From positions 88,868,501 to 88,932,500 of the forward strand of contig CP142454.1 in NCBI GenBank assembly GCA_038049695.1: DNA of 64,000 bases, in the 5' to 3' direction. Each line of letters begins with the position of its first letter. Position 1 is the first letter of the stretch. Positions 1 through 13,915 of the stretch are shown here, piece by piece. The position numbers and the translations under genes were made by a program. Source of the DNA: Cinnamomum chago (lineage: Eukaryota > Streptophyta > Magnoliopsida > Laurales > Lauraceae). The notes under the pieces are model-generated. The model was not told where the DNA came from. It was given only the letters and a program-made list of their open reading frames with translations, and did no database searches.

Positions 1-1376
1 ATAGGAACTCATTGATGGGATCGGCCAAAACGGTTGTGTTTGTTTGCATGGAACTAAAACACATAGTAGATATAATTTAGACGCGCCTATTTGTTGGCAG
101 GTGAGGTCCCCTATTTGAGGACTTTGCTCTACCATTTTGAACCCAATTTATCATTTTCAAATCACTTTCAAATGGCATGTTTGTTAGCGGAAGAGGAATC
201 TCCCATCCAAATTAGAGGATTTTGTTTTTTTTTTCCTTTTGTTCCCCTGGCATGATGGCTATTCTCAATGAGGATTCTCAGGGAAGAAAGATCGCATTCC
301 ATGTTTGGCTAACAGAGTGGAACAACACACTTTACACTGTACTACATCGAGCAGTTCATTATTTCCCACCTGCTTTACAATATCCAAGAGAAACCAAGGC
401 ATGGAATTTCAATGCTAGTTATTTTCAACCTTCGAAAGAAGGTCAACGGTTTCGATTGTGAATTAAAGGGCCCATAGAAGTCCACAAAAGTAGCAGATGG
501 GCTTGTTTGAAATTTCCCACCAATTTCTTAAAATCCGTGATGAATCAACGACTAAAATTCGACCTCTAGTCGGTTTTGGCCTTCTGAAGATTATAAACGG
601 TAAATCACCAAGTAAGTGGATAAATTAAAATACTATTATGCATGATTTTCTCTATTTTTCTCTTTTAATTCGATGATTAGGAATATATTAGGTATTGTTG
701 ATCCCGTCAAATTCATATCTCTATTCTACCACACTAGTCAATTTCAATCATAAACCATGTGATGAATCTTGATTCTAGATTGGCATGTTAGGGATCTTTT
801 TTGAAGTCCATGACTAGCCTCAATTGCTACTGTGAATTTATAAAGTACATGCATGTTGCATGGACCGTGTGAATTACCTTAAAATCAATGATCGATGGCA
901 TCCATGGGTCCAAAAAAGATTTATCATTCACGTTGTGGGAAATTCACCATGACCGTACAGTCCACGGTGGGGCTCCACAGAAGCCATGTTGGCCAAATCG
1001 ATGGGCCACCCAATGGTTGTGTAGACCGCCATGTCTCGTTGTAGTTGGGTTAAGTATTTCAAGTCCATGTTTGCTGGTAGAATCTCTTATGCACGCTTGT
1101 ATACATGCTGCAGAAAATCTGCTAAAATTTATATTTTTCAAACCTCTATAGGAATTTATTTTATGAGAAATTAAAAAAAAAACCTCGCACTTTCCTGGAA
1201 GAAAAAGTGTCCGCAACAGACATGGATCTTGTTAGTAGATAGAAAACCATTTCCGCAGTCCTCACTTTTTTTCATGAATGGGCCCTACAGTGGAGTTGAA
1301 AAGAAATCATGCATTTTTCATATGGGACCGACGGAAGATTCCACACGGGCCCATATGTGAAAAAATGGAAAGATGC

Positions 1377-1592
1377 AGGATTTCCGCCGTTGAAATCAGC
1401 GGTAATTATGCATTTTCCACATTTCCTCCGCTCACAGAGGAGGAAAAGTGGAAAATGCAGCTTCACTGCATATGCAACTTTTCGGCCTCTGAAAGCAGCG
1501 GTAAAGCTGTATTTTTCACTTTTCCTCCTCTCCGAGCAGAGGAAAAGTGGAAAATGCAGTTTTACCGATGCTTTCAACGGCGGAAAACCTGC
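1377..1592. repeat. Four-arm palindromic block of the macrosatellite unit
   Basis: Four alternately inverted copies of a roughly 50-bp arm lie side by side. The first inner hairpin pairs 1410-1429 with 1439-1458 (20-bp arms, one mismatch, 9-nt loop). The second pairs 1511-1527 with 1539-1555 (17-bp arms, one mismatch). In addition the outer arms 1377-1420 and 1547-1590 are inverted copies of each other over about 44 bp with a few mismatches. The block recurs in every unit: 4161-4376, 6945-7160, 9728-9943, 12511-12726, 15287-15502 and 18072-18287. Confidence 0.9.
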
Positions 1593-1649
1593 GATTAGTT
1601 CCCACACGGCTCCGATGCTATTTTCCATCTTTTTTTTACTTAGGGGGAC

Positions 1650-1877
1650 GTGGGGCACTTGTGCCTTGCATTTTCTTTACGCACACCATCCACGTGTCAT
1701 CATAGTGGGGCCCGGCTAATGAGTAATCTGAATGGACTACACATGGAGGACGCCCCTGAATTAGGCCGTTTGCACGATTTGCTCTACGAGTTCAATTTTG
1801 AAAAAGGCCGAAACTCGTTCGCTACTGATAAAAGGGATTTGGATGATTACATAGGATCCATTTTTCGTAAGATGTAG
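1650..1877 (+). other. Recurrent short open frame of the satellite unit, probably non-coding
   Basis: A 75-codon frame ending in DLDDYIGSIFRKM is kept in most units (also 4434, 7218, 10001, 15560 and 18345). I do not recognise it. Because the units are almost identical at the DNA level, an open frame shared by all of them is not evidence for protein selection. Other recurrent frames in the same units are broken by indels in units 5 and 6. A G-box CACGTG lies in the same interval in most units (1692-1697 in unit 1). I would not annotate a protein here without transcript data. Confidence 0.3.
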
Positions 1878-2783
1878 GTCACAACCAGATTAAGATCTCT
1901 CCACCCGGCCGCATCCCCAGGTGGGCCCCACATCAAGGGGTGTATTTCGCTTCGTGTGCACCGGATAACCACCAAACAAGGATTTCTTCTTTTAACAAAG
2001 ACTGGTGGTTGGGCTTAGTCTCCTGTTTTAAGAAGGACCAGCATTAGATCTCGTGTAATGTGCATGTTAACTCATGAAAATTGAATAATCATTTCAAGTT
2101 AAGTTAATTATCGATTCATAAAAGGTTACTCAATTTATTCAAACCCCCCAAAATTGCTGGAACAAGAGTTTCACGTATAAAGCCAAGCAAGCTAGTGCCT
2201 ATGTGTGGATGATGAACCACTGTCAATGAAGACAACCTACATGGTTTTTAACCTAGTTTAAAAAAAAAAAAAAAGCCATCAGACTTTGGCTTTATATCAC
2301 TATTCTGCCAAAAATGGCTTTTAATATCATAGAAATTGAAAACATCTAATTAAGGATCTCGGTTTTTGTGATTACGTCATCATAAGCCTTATCCTAACAC
2401 CAACCCTTGGCTAATGTAAAAGCTAGGTTTGAAGCGTTTGGCTCCTGTGACTCAGATTTCAAAGATAAGTTTGAAATATCAATGGTGGCGCCCGCTCAAA
2501 ACTAAAACCCGATGACTCGTGTGCTCTTGTTCCAAAATAAGTTTATCGTGTTTGATGATCTTTCAATTCCAATTCCACAAGGGGTCTCTAAACTCATAAA
2601 AGGACCACACGTATATCCAGTGAACCTAAGAAACTTTGGGGAAACGATGTACTCCACGGGATCAAACCATCAAAACAGAGAAAAACACCTTGGACATGAG
2701 CTTCGCAGGATTTCTAGAGTAACATGCTTGCACCAAGGGTATGTTGATTGATGGCCCGTTGGTTAGTATGGAATTCGGAATGC

Positions 2784-5567
2784 ATAGGAACTCATTGATG
2801 GGATCGGCCAAAACGGGTGTGTTTGTTTGCATGGAACTCAAACACATAGTAGATATAATTTAGACGCGCCTATTTGTTGGCAGGTGAGGTCCCCTATTTG
2901 AGGACTTTGCTCTACCATTTTGAACCCAATTTATCATTTTCAAATCACTTTCAAATGGCATGTTTGTTAGCGGAAGAGGAATCTCCCATCCAAATTAGAG
3001 GATTTTGTTTTTTTTTTTCTTTTGTTCCCCTGGCATCATGGCTATTCTCAATGAGGATTCTCAGGGAAGAAAGATCGCATTCCATGTTTGGCTAACAGAG
3101 TGGAACAACACACTTTACACTGTACTACATCGAGCAGTTCATTATTTCCCACCTGCTTTACAATATCCAAGAGAAACCAAGGCATGGAATTTCAATGCTA
3201 GTTATTTTCAACCTTCGAAAGAAGGTCAACGGTTTCGATTGTGAATTAAAGGGCCCATAGAAGTCCACAAAAGTAGCAGATGGGCTTGTTTGAAATTTCT
3301 CACCAATTTCTTAAAATCCGTGATGAATCAACGACTAAAATTCGACCTCTAGTCGGTTTTGGCCTTCTGAAGATTATAAACGGTAAATCACCAAGTAAGT
3401 GGATAAATTAAAATACTATTATGCATGATTTTCTCTATTTTTCTCTTTTAATTCGATGATTAGGAATATATTAGGTATTGTTGATCCCGTCAAATTCATA
3501 TCTCTATTCTACCACACTAGTCAATTTCAATCATAAACCATGTGATGAATCTTGATTCTAGATTGGCATGTTAGGGATCTTTTTTGAAGTCCATGACTAG
3601 CCTCAATTGCTACTGTGAATTTATAAAGTACATGCATGTTGCATGGACCGTGTGAATTACCTTAAAATCAATGATCGATGGCATCCATGGGTCCAAAAAA
3701 GATTTATCATTCACGTTGTGGGAAATTCACCATGACCGTACAGTCCACGGTGGGGCTCCACAGAAGCCATGTTGGCCAAATCGATGGGCCACCCAATGGT
3801 TGTGTAGACCGCCATGTCTCGTTGTAGTTGGGTTAAGTATTTCAAGTCCATGTTTGCTGGTAGAATCTCTTATGCACGCTTGTATACATGCTGCAGAAAA
3901 TCTGCTAAAATTTATATTTTTCAAACCTCTATAGGAATTTATTTTATGAGAAATTAAAAAAAAAAACCTCGCACTTTCCTGGAAGAAAAAGTGTCCGCAA
4001 CAGACATGGATCTTGTTAGTAGATAGAAAACCATTTCCGCAGTCCTCACTTTTTTTCATGAATGGGCCCTACAGTGGAGTTGAAAAGAAATCATGCATTT
4101 TTCATATGGGACCTACGGAAGATTCCACACGGGCCCATATGTGAAAAAATGGAAAGATGCAGGATTTCCGCCGTTGAAATCAGCGGTAATTATGCATTTT
4201 CCACATTTCCTCCGCTCACAGAGGAGGAAAAGTGGAAAATGCAGCTTCAATGCATATGCAACTTTTCGGCCTCTGAAAGCAGCGGTAAAGCTGTATTTTT
4301 CACTTTTCCTCCTCTCCGAGCAGAGGAAAAGTGGAAAATGCAGTTTTACCGATGCTTTCAACGGCGGAAAACCTGCGATTAGTTCCCACACGGCTCCGAT
4401 GCTATTTTCCATCTTTTTTTTACTTAGGGGGACGTGGGGCACTTGTGCCTTGCATTTTCTTTACGCACACCCTCCACGTGTCATCATAGTGGGGCCCGGC
4501 TAATGAGTAATCTGAATGGACTACACATGGAGGACGCCCCTGAATTAGGCCGTTTGCACGATTTGCTCTACGAGTTCAATTTTGAAAAAGGCCGAAACTC
4601 GTTGGCTACTGATAAAAGGGATTTGGATGATTACATAGGATCCATTTTTCGTAAGATGTAGGTCACAACCAGATTAAGATCTCTCCACCCGGCCGCATCC
4701 CCAGGTGGGCCCCACATCAAGGGGTGTATTTCGCTTCGTGTGCACCGGATAACCACCAAACAAGGATTTCTTCTTTTAACAAAGACTGGTGGTTGGGCTT
4801 AGTCTCCTGTTTTAAGAAGGACCAGCATTAGATCTCGTGTAATGTGCATGTTAACTCATGAAAATTGAATAATCATTTCAAGTTAAGTTAATTATCGATT
4901 CATAAAAGGTTACTCAATTTATTCAAACCCCCCAAAATTGCTGGAACAAGAGTTTCACGTATAAAGCCAAGCAAGCTAGTGCCTATGTGTGGATGATGAA
5001 CCACTGTCAATGAAGACAACCTACATGGTTTTTAACCTAGTTTAAAAAAAAAAAAAAAGCCATCAGACTTTGGCTTTATATCACTATTCTGCCAAAAATG
5101 GCTTTTAATATCATAGAAATTGAAAACATCTAATTAAGGATCTCGGTTTTTGTGATTACGTCATCATAAGCCTTATCCTAACACCAACCCTTGGCTAATG
5201 TAAAAGCTAGGTTTGAAGCGTTTGGCTCCTGTGACTCAGATTTCAAAGATAAGTTTGAAATATCAATGGTGGCGCCCGCTCAAAACTAACACCCGATGAC
5301 TCGTGTGCTCTTGTTCCAAAATAAGTTTATCGTGTTTGATGATCTTTCAATTCCAATTCCACAAGGGGTCTCTAAACTCATAAAAGGACCACACGTATAT
5401 CCAGTGAACCTAAGAAACTTTGGGGAAACGATGTACTCCACGGGATCAAACCATCAAAACAGAGAAAAACACCTTGGACATGAGCTTCGCTGGATTTCTA
5501 GAGTAACATGCTTGCACCAAGGGTATGTTGATTGATGGCCCGTTGGTTAGTATGGAATTCGGAATGC
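2784..5567. repeat. Macrosatellite unit 2
   Basis: Very similar to unit 1 and shares its GTCACAACCAG variant. Private differences include GGGACCTACGG (shared onward with units 3 and 4) and AACTAACACCCG instead of AACTAAAACCCG near 5285. Confidence 0.95.
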
Positions 5568-8350
5568 ATAGGAACTCATTGATGGGATCGGCCAAAACGG
5601 GTGTGTTTGTTTGCATGGAACTCAAACACATAGTAGATATAATTTAGACGCGCCTATTTGTTGGCAGGTGAGGTCCCCTATTTGAGGACTTTGCTCTACC
5701 ATTTTGAACCCAATTTATCATTTTCAAATCACTTTCAAATGGCATGTTTGTTAGCGGAAGAGGAATCTCCCATCCAAATTAGAGGATTTTGTTTTTTTTT
5801 TTCTTTTGTTCCCCTGGCATCATGGCTATTCTCAATGAGGATTCTCAGGGAAGAAAGATCGCATTCCATGTTTGGCTAACAGAGTGGAACAACACACTTT
5901 ACACTGTACTACATCGAGCAGTTCATTATTTCCCACCTGCTTTACAATATCCAAGAGAAACCAAGGCATGGAATTTCAATGCTAGTTATTTTCAACCTTC
6001 GAAAGAAGGTCAACGGTTTCGATTGTGAATTAAAGGGCCCATAGAAGTCCACAAAAGTAGCAGATGGGCTTGTTTGAAATTTCTCACCAATTTTTTAAAA
6101 TCCGTGATGAATCAACGACTAAAATTCGACCTCTAGTCGGTTTTGGCCTTCTGAAGATTATAAACGGTAAATCACCAAGTAAGTGGATAAATTAAAATAC
6201 TATTATGCATGATTTTCTCTATTTTTCTCTTTTAATTCGATGATTAGGAATATATTAGGTATTGTTGATCCCGTCAAATTCATATCTCTATTCTACCACA
6301 CTAGTCAATTTCAATCATAAACCATGTGATGAATCTTGATTCTAGATTGGCATGTTAGGGATCTTTTTTGAAGTCCATGACTAGCCTCAATTGCTACTGT
6401 GAATTTATAAAGTACATGCATGTTGCATGGACCGTGTGAATTACCTTAAAATCAATGATCGATGGCATCCATGGGTCCAAAAAAGATTTATCATTCACGT
6501 TGTGGGAAATTCACCATGACCGTACAGTCCACGGTGGTGCTCCACAGAAGCCATGTTGGCCAAATCGATGGGCCACCCAATGGTTGTGTAGACCGCCATG
6601 TCTCGTTGTAGTTGGGTTAAGTATTTCAAGTCCATGTTTGCTGGTAGAATCTCTTATGCACGCTTGTATACATGCTGCAGAAAATCTGCTAAAATTTATA
6701 TTTTTCAAACCTCTATAGGAATTTATTTTATGAGAAATTAAAAAAAAAAACCTCGCACTTTCCTGGAAGAAAAAGTGTCCGCAACAGACATGGATCTTGT
6801 TAGTAGATAGAAAACCATTTCCGCAGTCCTCACTTTTTTTCATGAATGGGCCCTACAGTGGAGTTGAAAAGAAATCATGCATTTTTCATATGGGACCTAC
6901 GGAAGATTCCACACGGGCCCATATGTGAAAAAATGGAAAGATGCAGGATTTCCGCCGTTGAAATCAGCGGTAATTATGCATTTTCCACATTTCCTCCGCT
7001 CACAGAGGAGGAAAAGTGGAAAATGCAGCTTCACTACATATGCAACTTTTCGGCCTCTGAAAGCAGCGGTAAAGCTGTATTTTTCACTTTTCCTCCTCTC
7101 CGAGCAGAGGAAAAGTGGAAAATGCAGTTTTACCGATGCTTTCAACGGCGGAAAACCTGCGATTAGTTCCCACACGGCTCCGATGCTATTTTCCATCTTT
7201 TTTTTACTTAGGGGGACGTGGGGAACTTGTGCCTTGCATTTTCTTTACGCACACCATCCACGTGTCATCATAGTGGGGCCCGGCTAATGAGTAATCTGAA
7301 TGGACTACACATGGAGGACGCCCCTGAATTAGGCCGTTTGCACGATTTGCTCTACGAGTTCAATTTTGAAAAAGGCCGAAACTCGTTGGCTACTGATAAA
7401 AGGGATTTGGATGATTACATAGGATCCATTTTTCGTAAGATGTAGGTCACGACCAGATTAAGATCTCTCCACCCGGCCGCATCCCCAGGTGGGCCCCACA
7501 TCAAGGGGTGTATTTCGCTTCGTGTGCACCGGATAACCACCAAACAAGGATTTCTTCTTTTAACAAAGACTGGTGGTTGGGCTTAGTCTCCTGTTTTAAG
7601 AAGGACCAGCATTAGATCTCGTGTAATGTGCATGGTAACTCATGAAAATTGAATAATCATTTCAAGTTAAGTTAATTATCGATTCATAAAAGGTTACTCA
7701 ATTTATTCAAACCCCCCAAAATTGCTAGAACAAGAGTTTCACGTATAAAGCCAAGCAAGCTAGTGCCTATGTGTGGATGATGAACCACTGTCAATGAAGA
7801 CAACCTACATGGTTTTTAACCTAGTTTAAAAAAAAAGAGAAGCCATCAGACTTTGGCTTTATATCACTATTCTGCCAAAAATGGCTTTTAATATCATAGA
7901 AATTGAAAACATCTAATTAAGGATCTCGGTTTTTGTGATTACGTCATCATAAGTCTTATCCTAACACCAACCCTTGGCTAATGTAAAAGCTAGGTTTGAA
8001 GCGTTTGGCTCCTGTGACTCAGATTTCAAAGATAAGTTTGAAATATCAATGGTGGCGCCCGCTCAAAACTAAAACCCGATGACTCGTGTGCTCTTGTTCC
8101 AAAATAAGTTTATCGTGTTTGATGATCTTTCAATTCCAATTCCACAAGGGGTCTCTAAACTCATAAAAGGACCACACGTATATCCAGTGAACCTAAGAAA
8201 CTTTGGGGAAACGATGTACTCCACGGGATCAAACCATCAAAACAGAGAAAAACACCTTGGACATGAGCTTCGCTGGATTTCTAGAGTAACAGGCATGCAC
8301 CAAGGGTATGTTGATTGATGGCCCGTTGGTTAGTATGGAATTCGGAATGC
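5568..8350. repeat. Macrosatellite unit 3
   Basis: Shares several variants only with unit 4: GGGGAACTTG instead of GGGGCACTTG, CTTCACTACATATG, an A-run ending in GAGAAGCC, and AACAGGCATGCACC. These make units 3 and 4 the most recently duplicated or converted pair. Confidence 0.95.
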
Positions 8351-11133
8351 ATAGGAACTCATTGATGGGATCGGCCAAAACGGGTGTGTTTGTTTGCATG
8401 GAACTAAAACACATAGTAGATATAATTTAGACGCGCCTATTTGTTGGCAGGTGAGGTCCCCTATTTGAGGACTTTGCTCTACCATTTTGAACCCAATTTA
8501 TCATTTTCAAATCACTTTCAAATGGCATGTTTGTTAGCGGAAGAGGAATCTCCCATCCAAATTAGAGGATTTTGTTTTTTTTTTTCTTTTGTTCCCCTGG
8601 CATCATGGCTATTCTCAATGAGGATTCTCAGGGAAGAAAGATCGCATTCCATGTTTGGCTAACAGAGTGGAACAACACACTTTACACTGTACTACATCGA
8701 GCAGTTCATTATTTCCCACCTGCTTTACAATATCCAAGAGAAACCAAGGCATGGAATTTCAATGCTAGTTATTTTCAACCTTCGAAAGAAGGTCAACGGT
8801 TTCGATTGTGAATTAAAGGGCCCATAGAAGTCCACAAAAGTAGCAGATGGGCTTGTTTGAAATTTCTCACCAATTTCTTAAAATCCGTGATGAATCAACG
8901 ACTAAAATTCGACCTCTAGTCGGTTTTGGCCTTCTGAAGATTATAAACGGTAAATCACCAAGTAAGTGGATAAATTAAAATACTATTATGCATGATTTTC
9001 TCTATTTTTCTCTTTTAATTCGATGATTAGGAATATATTAGGTATTGTTGATCCCGTCAAATTCATATCTCTATTCTACCACACTAGTCAATTTCAATCA
9101 TAAACCATGTGATGAATCTTGATTCTAGATTGGCATGTTAGGGATCTTTTTTGAAGTCCATGACTAGCCTCAATTGCTACTGTGAATTTATAAAGTACAT
9201 GCATGTTGTATGGACCGTGTGAATTACCTTAAAATCAATGATCGATGGCATCCATGGGTCCAAAAAAGATTTATCATTCACGTTGTGGGAAATTCACCAT
9301 GACCGTACAGTCCACGGTGGTGCTCCACAGAAGCCATGTTGGCCAAATCGATGGGCCACCCAATGGTTGTGTAGACCGCGATGTCTCGTTGTAGTTGGGT
9401 TAAGTATTTCAAGTCCATGTTTGCTGGTAGAATCTCTTATGCACGCTTGTATACATGCTGCAGAAAATCTGCTAAAATTTATATTTTTCAAACCTCTATA
9501 GGAATTTATTTTATGAGAAATTAAAAAAAAAAACCTCGCACTTTCCTGGAAGAAAAAGTGTCCGCAACAGACATGGATCTTGTTAGTAGATAGAAAACCA
9601 TTTCCGCAGTCCTCACTTTTTTTCATGAATGGGCCCTACAGTGGAGTTGAAAAGAAATCATGCATTTTTCATATGGGACCTACGGAAGATTCCACACGGG
9701 CCCATATGTGAAAAAATGGAAAGATGCAGGATTTCCGCCGTTGAAATCAGCGGTAATTATGCATTTTCCACATTTCCTCCGCTCACAGAGGAGGAAAAGT
9801 GGAAAATGCAGCTTCACTACATATGCAACTTTTCGGCCTCTGAAAGCAGCGGTAAAGCTGTATTTTTCACTTTTCCTCCTCTCCGAGCAGAGGAAAAGTG
9901 GAAAATGCAGTTTTACCGATGCTTTCAACGGCGGAAAACCTGCGATTAGTTCCCACACGGCTCCGATGCTATTTTCCATCTTTTTTTTACTTAGGGGGAC
10001 GTGGGGAACTTGTGCCTTGCATTTTCTTTACGCACACCATCCACGTGTCATCATAGTGGGGCCCGGCTAATGAGTAATCTGAATGGACTACACATGGAGG
10101 ACGCCCCTGAATTAGGCCGTTTGCACGATTTGCTCTACGAGTTCAATTTTGAAAAAGGCCGAAACTCGTTGGCTACTGATAAAAGGGATTTGGATGATTA
10201 CATAGGATCCATTTTTCGTAAGATGTAGGTCACAACCAGATTAAGATCTCTCCACCCGGCCGCATCCCCAGGTGGGCCCCACATCAAGGGGTGTATTTCG
10301 CTTCGTGTGCACCGGATAACCACCAAACAAGGATTTCTTCTTTTAACAAAGACTGGTGGTTGGGCTTAGTCTCCTGTTTTAAGAAGGACCAGCATTAGAT
10401 CTCGTGTAATGTGCATGCTAACTCATGAAAATTGAATAATCATTTCAAGTTAAGTTAATTATCGATTCATAAAAGGTTACTCAATTTATTCAAACCCCCC
10501 AAAATTGCTGGAACAAGAGTTTCACGTATAAAGCCAAGCAAGCTAGTGCCTATGTGTGGATGATGAACCACTGTCAATGAAGACAACCTACATGGTTTTT
10601 AACCTAGTTTAAAAAAAAAGAGAAGCCATCAGACTTTGGCTTTATATCACTATTCTGCCAAAAATGGCTTTTAATATCATAGAAATTGAAAACATCTAAT
10701 TAAGGATCTCGGTTTTTGTGATTACGTCATCATAAGCCTTATCCTAACACCAACCCTTGGCTAATGTAAAAGCTAGGTTTGAAGCGTTTGGCTCCTGTGA
10801 CTCAGATTTCAAAGATAAGTTTGAAATATCAATGGTGGCGCCCGCTCAAAACTAAAACCCGATGACTCGTGTGCTCTTGTTCCAAAATAAGTTTATCGTG
10901 TTTGATGATCTTTCAATTCCAATTCCACAAGGGGTCTCTAAACTCATAAAAGGACCACACGTATATCCAGTGAACCTAAGAAACTTTGGGGAAACGATGT
11001 ACTCCACGGGATCAAACCATCAAAACAGAGAAAAACACCTTGGACATGAGCTTCGCTGGATTTCTAGAGTAACAGGCATGCACCAAGGGTATGTTGATTG
11101 ATGGCCCGTTGGTTAGTATGGAATTCGGAATGC
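8351..11133. repeat. Macrosatellite unit 4
   Basis: Partner of unit 3 by the shared variants described there. It has private changes such as TAGACCGCGATG near 9375 and TTGTATGGACC near 9207. Confidence 0.95.
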
Positions 11134-13915
11134 ATAGGAACTCATTGATGGGATCGGCCAAAACGGGTGTGTTTGTTTGCATGGAACTAAAACACATAGT
11201 AGATATAATTTAGACGCGCCTATTTGTTGGCAGGTGAGGTCCCCTATTTGAGGACTTTGCTCTACCATTTTGAACCCAATTTATCATTTTCAAATCACTT
11301 TCAAATGGCATGTTTGTTAGCGGAAGAGGAATCTCCCATTCAAATTAGAGGATTTTGTTTTTTTTTTTCTTTTGTTCCCCTGGCATCATGGCTATTCTCA
11401 ATGAGGATTCTCAGGGAAGAAAGATCGCATTCCATGTTTGGCTAACAGAGTGGAACAACACACTTTACACTGTACTACATCGAGCAGTTCATTATTTCCC
11501 ACCTGCTTTACAATATCCAAGAGAAACCAAGGCATGGAATTTCAATGCTAGTTATTTTCAACCTTCGAAAGAAGGTCAACGGTTTCGATTGTGAATTAAA
11601 GGTCCCATAGAAGTCCACAAAAGTAGCAGATCGGCTTGTTTGAAATTTCTCACCAATTTTTTAAAATCCGTGATGAATCAACGACTAAAATTCGACCTCT
11701 AGTCGGTTTTGGCCTTCTGAAGATTATAAACGGTAAATCACCAAGTAAGTGGATAAATTAAAATACTATTATGCATGATTTTCTCTATTTTTCTCTTTTA
11801 ATTCGATGATTAGGAATATATTAGGTATTGTTGATCCCGTCAAATTCATATCTCTATTCTACCGCACTAGTCAATTTTAATCATAAACCATGTGATGAAT
11901 CTTGATTCTAGATTGGCATGTTAGGGATCTTTTTTGAAGTCCATGACTAGCCTCAATTGCTACTGTGAATTTATAAAGTACATGCATGTTGCATGGACCG
12001 TGTGAATTACCTTAAAATCAATGATCGATGGCATCCATGGGTCCAAAAAAGATTTATCATTCACGTTGTGGGAAATTCACCATGATCCTACAGTCCACGG
12101 TGGGGCTCCACAGAAGCCATGTTGGCCAAATCGATGGGCCACCCAATGGTTTTGTAGACCGCCATGTCTCGTTGTAGTTGGGTTAAGTATTTCAAGTCCA
12201 TGTTTGCTGGTAGAATCTCTTATGCACGCTTGTATACATGCTGCAGAAAATCTGCTAAAATATATATTTTTCAAACCTCTATAGGAATTTATTTTATGAG
12301 AAATTAAAAAAAAAAACCTCGCACTTTCCTGGAAGAAAAAGTGTCCGCAACAGACATGGATCTTGTTAGTAGATAGAAAACCATTTCCGCAGTCCTCACT
12401 TTTTTCCATGAATGGGCCCTACAGTGGAGTTGAAAAGAAATCATGCATTTTTCATATGGGACCGACGGAAGATTCCACACGGGCCCATATGTGAACAAAT
12501 GGAAACAAGCAGGATTTCCGCCGTTGAAATCAGCAGTAATTATGCATTTTCCACTTTTCCTCCGCTGACAGAGGAGGAAAAGTGGAAAATGCAGCTTCAC
12601 TGCATATGCAACTTTTCGGCCTCTGAAAGCAGCGGTAAAGCTGTATTTTTCACTTTTCCTCCTCTCCGAGCAGGGGAAAAGTGGAAAATGCAGTTTTACC
12701 GCTGCTTTCAACGGCGGAAAACCTGCGATTAGTTCCCACACGGCTCCGATGCTATTTTCCATCTTTTTTTTACTTAGGGGGACGTGGGGCACTTGTGCCT
12801 TGCAATTTCTTTACGCACACCATCCACGTGTATCATAGTGGGGCCCGGCTAATGAGTAATCTGAATGGACTTCAAATGGAGGACGCCCCTGAATTAGGCC
12901 GTTTGCACGATTTGCTCTACGAGTTCAATTTTGAAAAAGGCCGAAACTCGTTGGCTACTGATAAAAGGGATTTGGATGATTACATAGGATCCATTTTTCG
13001 TAAGATGTAGGTCACGACCAGATTAAGATCTCTCCACCCGGCCGCATCCCCAGGTGGGCCCCACATCAAGGGGTGTATTTCGCTTCGTGTGCACCGGATA
13101 ACCACCAAACAAGGATTTCTTCTTTTAACAAAGACTGGTGGTTGGGCTTAGTCTCCTGTTTTAAGAAGGACCAGCATTAGATCTCGTGTAATGTGCATGT
13201 TAACTCATGAAAATTGAATAATCATTTCAAGTTAAGTTAATTATCGATTCATAAAAGGTTACTCAATTTATTCAAACCCCCCAAAATTGCTGGAACAAGA
13301 GTTTCACGTATAAAGCCAAGCAAGCTAGTGCCTATGTGTGGATGATGAACCACTGTCAATGAAGACAACCTACATGGTTTTTAACCTACTTTAAAAAAAA
13401 AAAGAAGCCATCAGACTTTGGCTTTATATCACTATTCTGCCAAAAATGGCTTTTAATATCATAGAAATTGAAAACATCTAATTAAGGATCTCGGTTTTTG
13501 TGATTACGTCATCATAAGCCTTATCCTAACACCAACCCTTGGCTAATGTAAAAGCTAGGTTTGAAGCGTTTGGCTCCTGTGACTCAGATTTCAAAGATAA
13601 GTTTGAAATATCAATGGTGGCGCCCGCTCAAAACTAAAACCCGATGACTCGTGTGCTTTTGTTCCAAAATAAGTTTATCGTGTTTGATGATCTTTCAATT
13701 CCAATTCCACAAGGGGTCTCTAAACTCATAAAAGGACCACACGTATATCCAGTGAACCTAAGAAACTTTGGGGAAACGATGTACTCCACGGGATCAAACC
13801 ATCAAAACAGAGAAAAACACCTTGGACATGAGCTTCGCTGGATTTCTAGAGTAACATGCTTGCACCAAGGGTATGTTGATTGATGGCCCGTTGGTTAGTA
13901 TGGAATTCGGAATGC
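11134..13915. repeat. Macrosatellite unit 5 (variant type)
   Basis: Carries a second haplotype shared with unit 7: GTGAACAAATGGAAAC, CAGCAGTAAT, a CACTTTTCC hairpin arm, AAAATATATAT and AGCAGATCGG. A 1-bp deletion in the G-box stretch (CACGTGTATCATAG near 12826) breaks one of the recurrent open frames. Confidence 0.95.

Larger units (their letters stand above)
1..2783. repeat. Macrosatellite unit 1
   Basis: The window opens inside the array, so this unit is complete only by the chosen phase. It carries GTCACAACCAG near 1878 and the majority form of the hairpin block (CAGCGGTAAT with a CACATTTCC arm). Confidence 0.95.

Noticed and set aside
1377-1592. CRISPR-like repeat-spacer array
   Set aside because: The repeats are alternating inversions in a plant satellite, not direct repeats with unique spacers.
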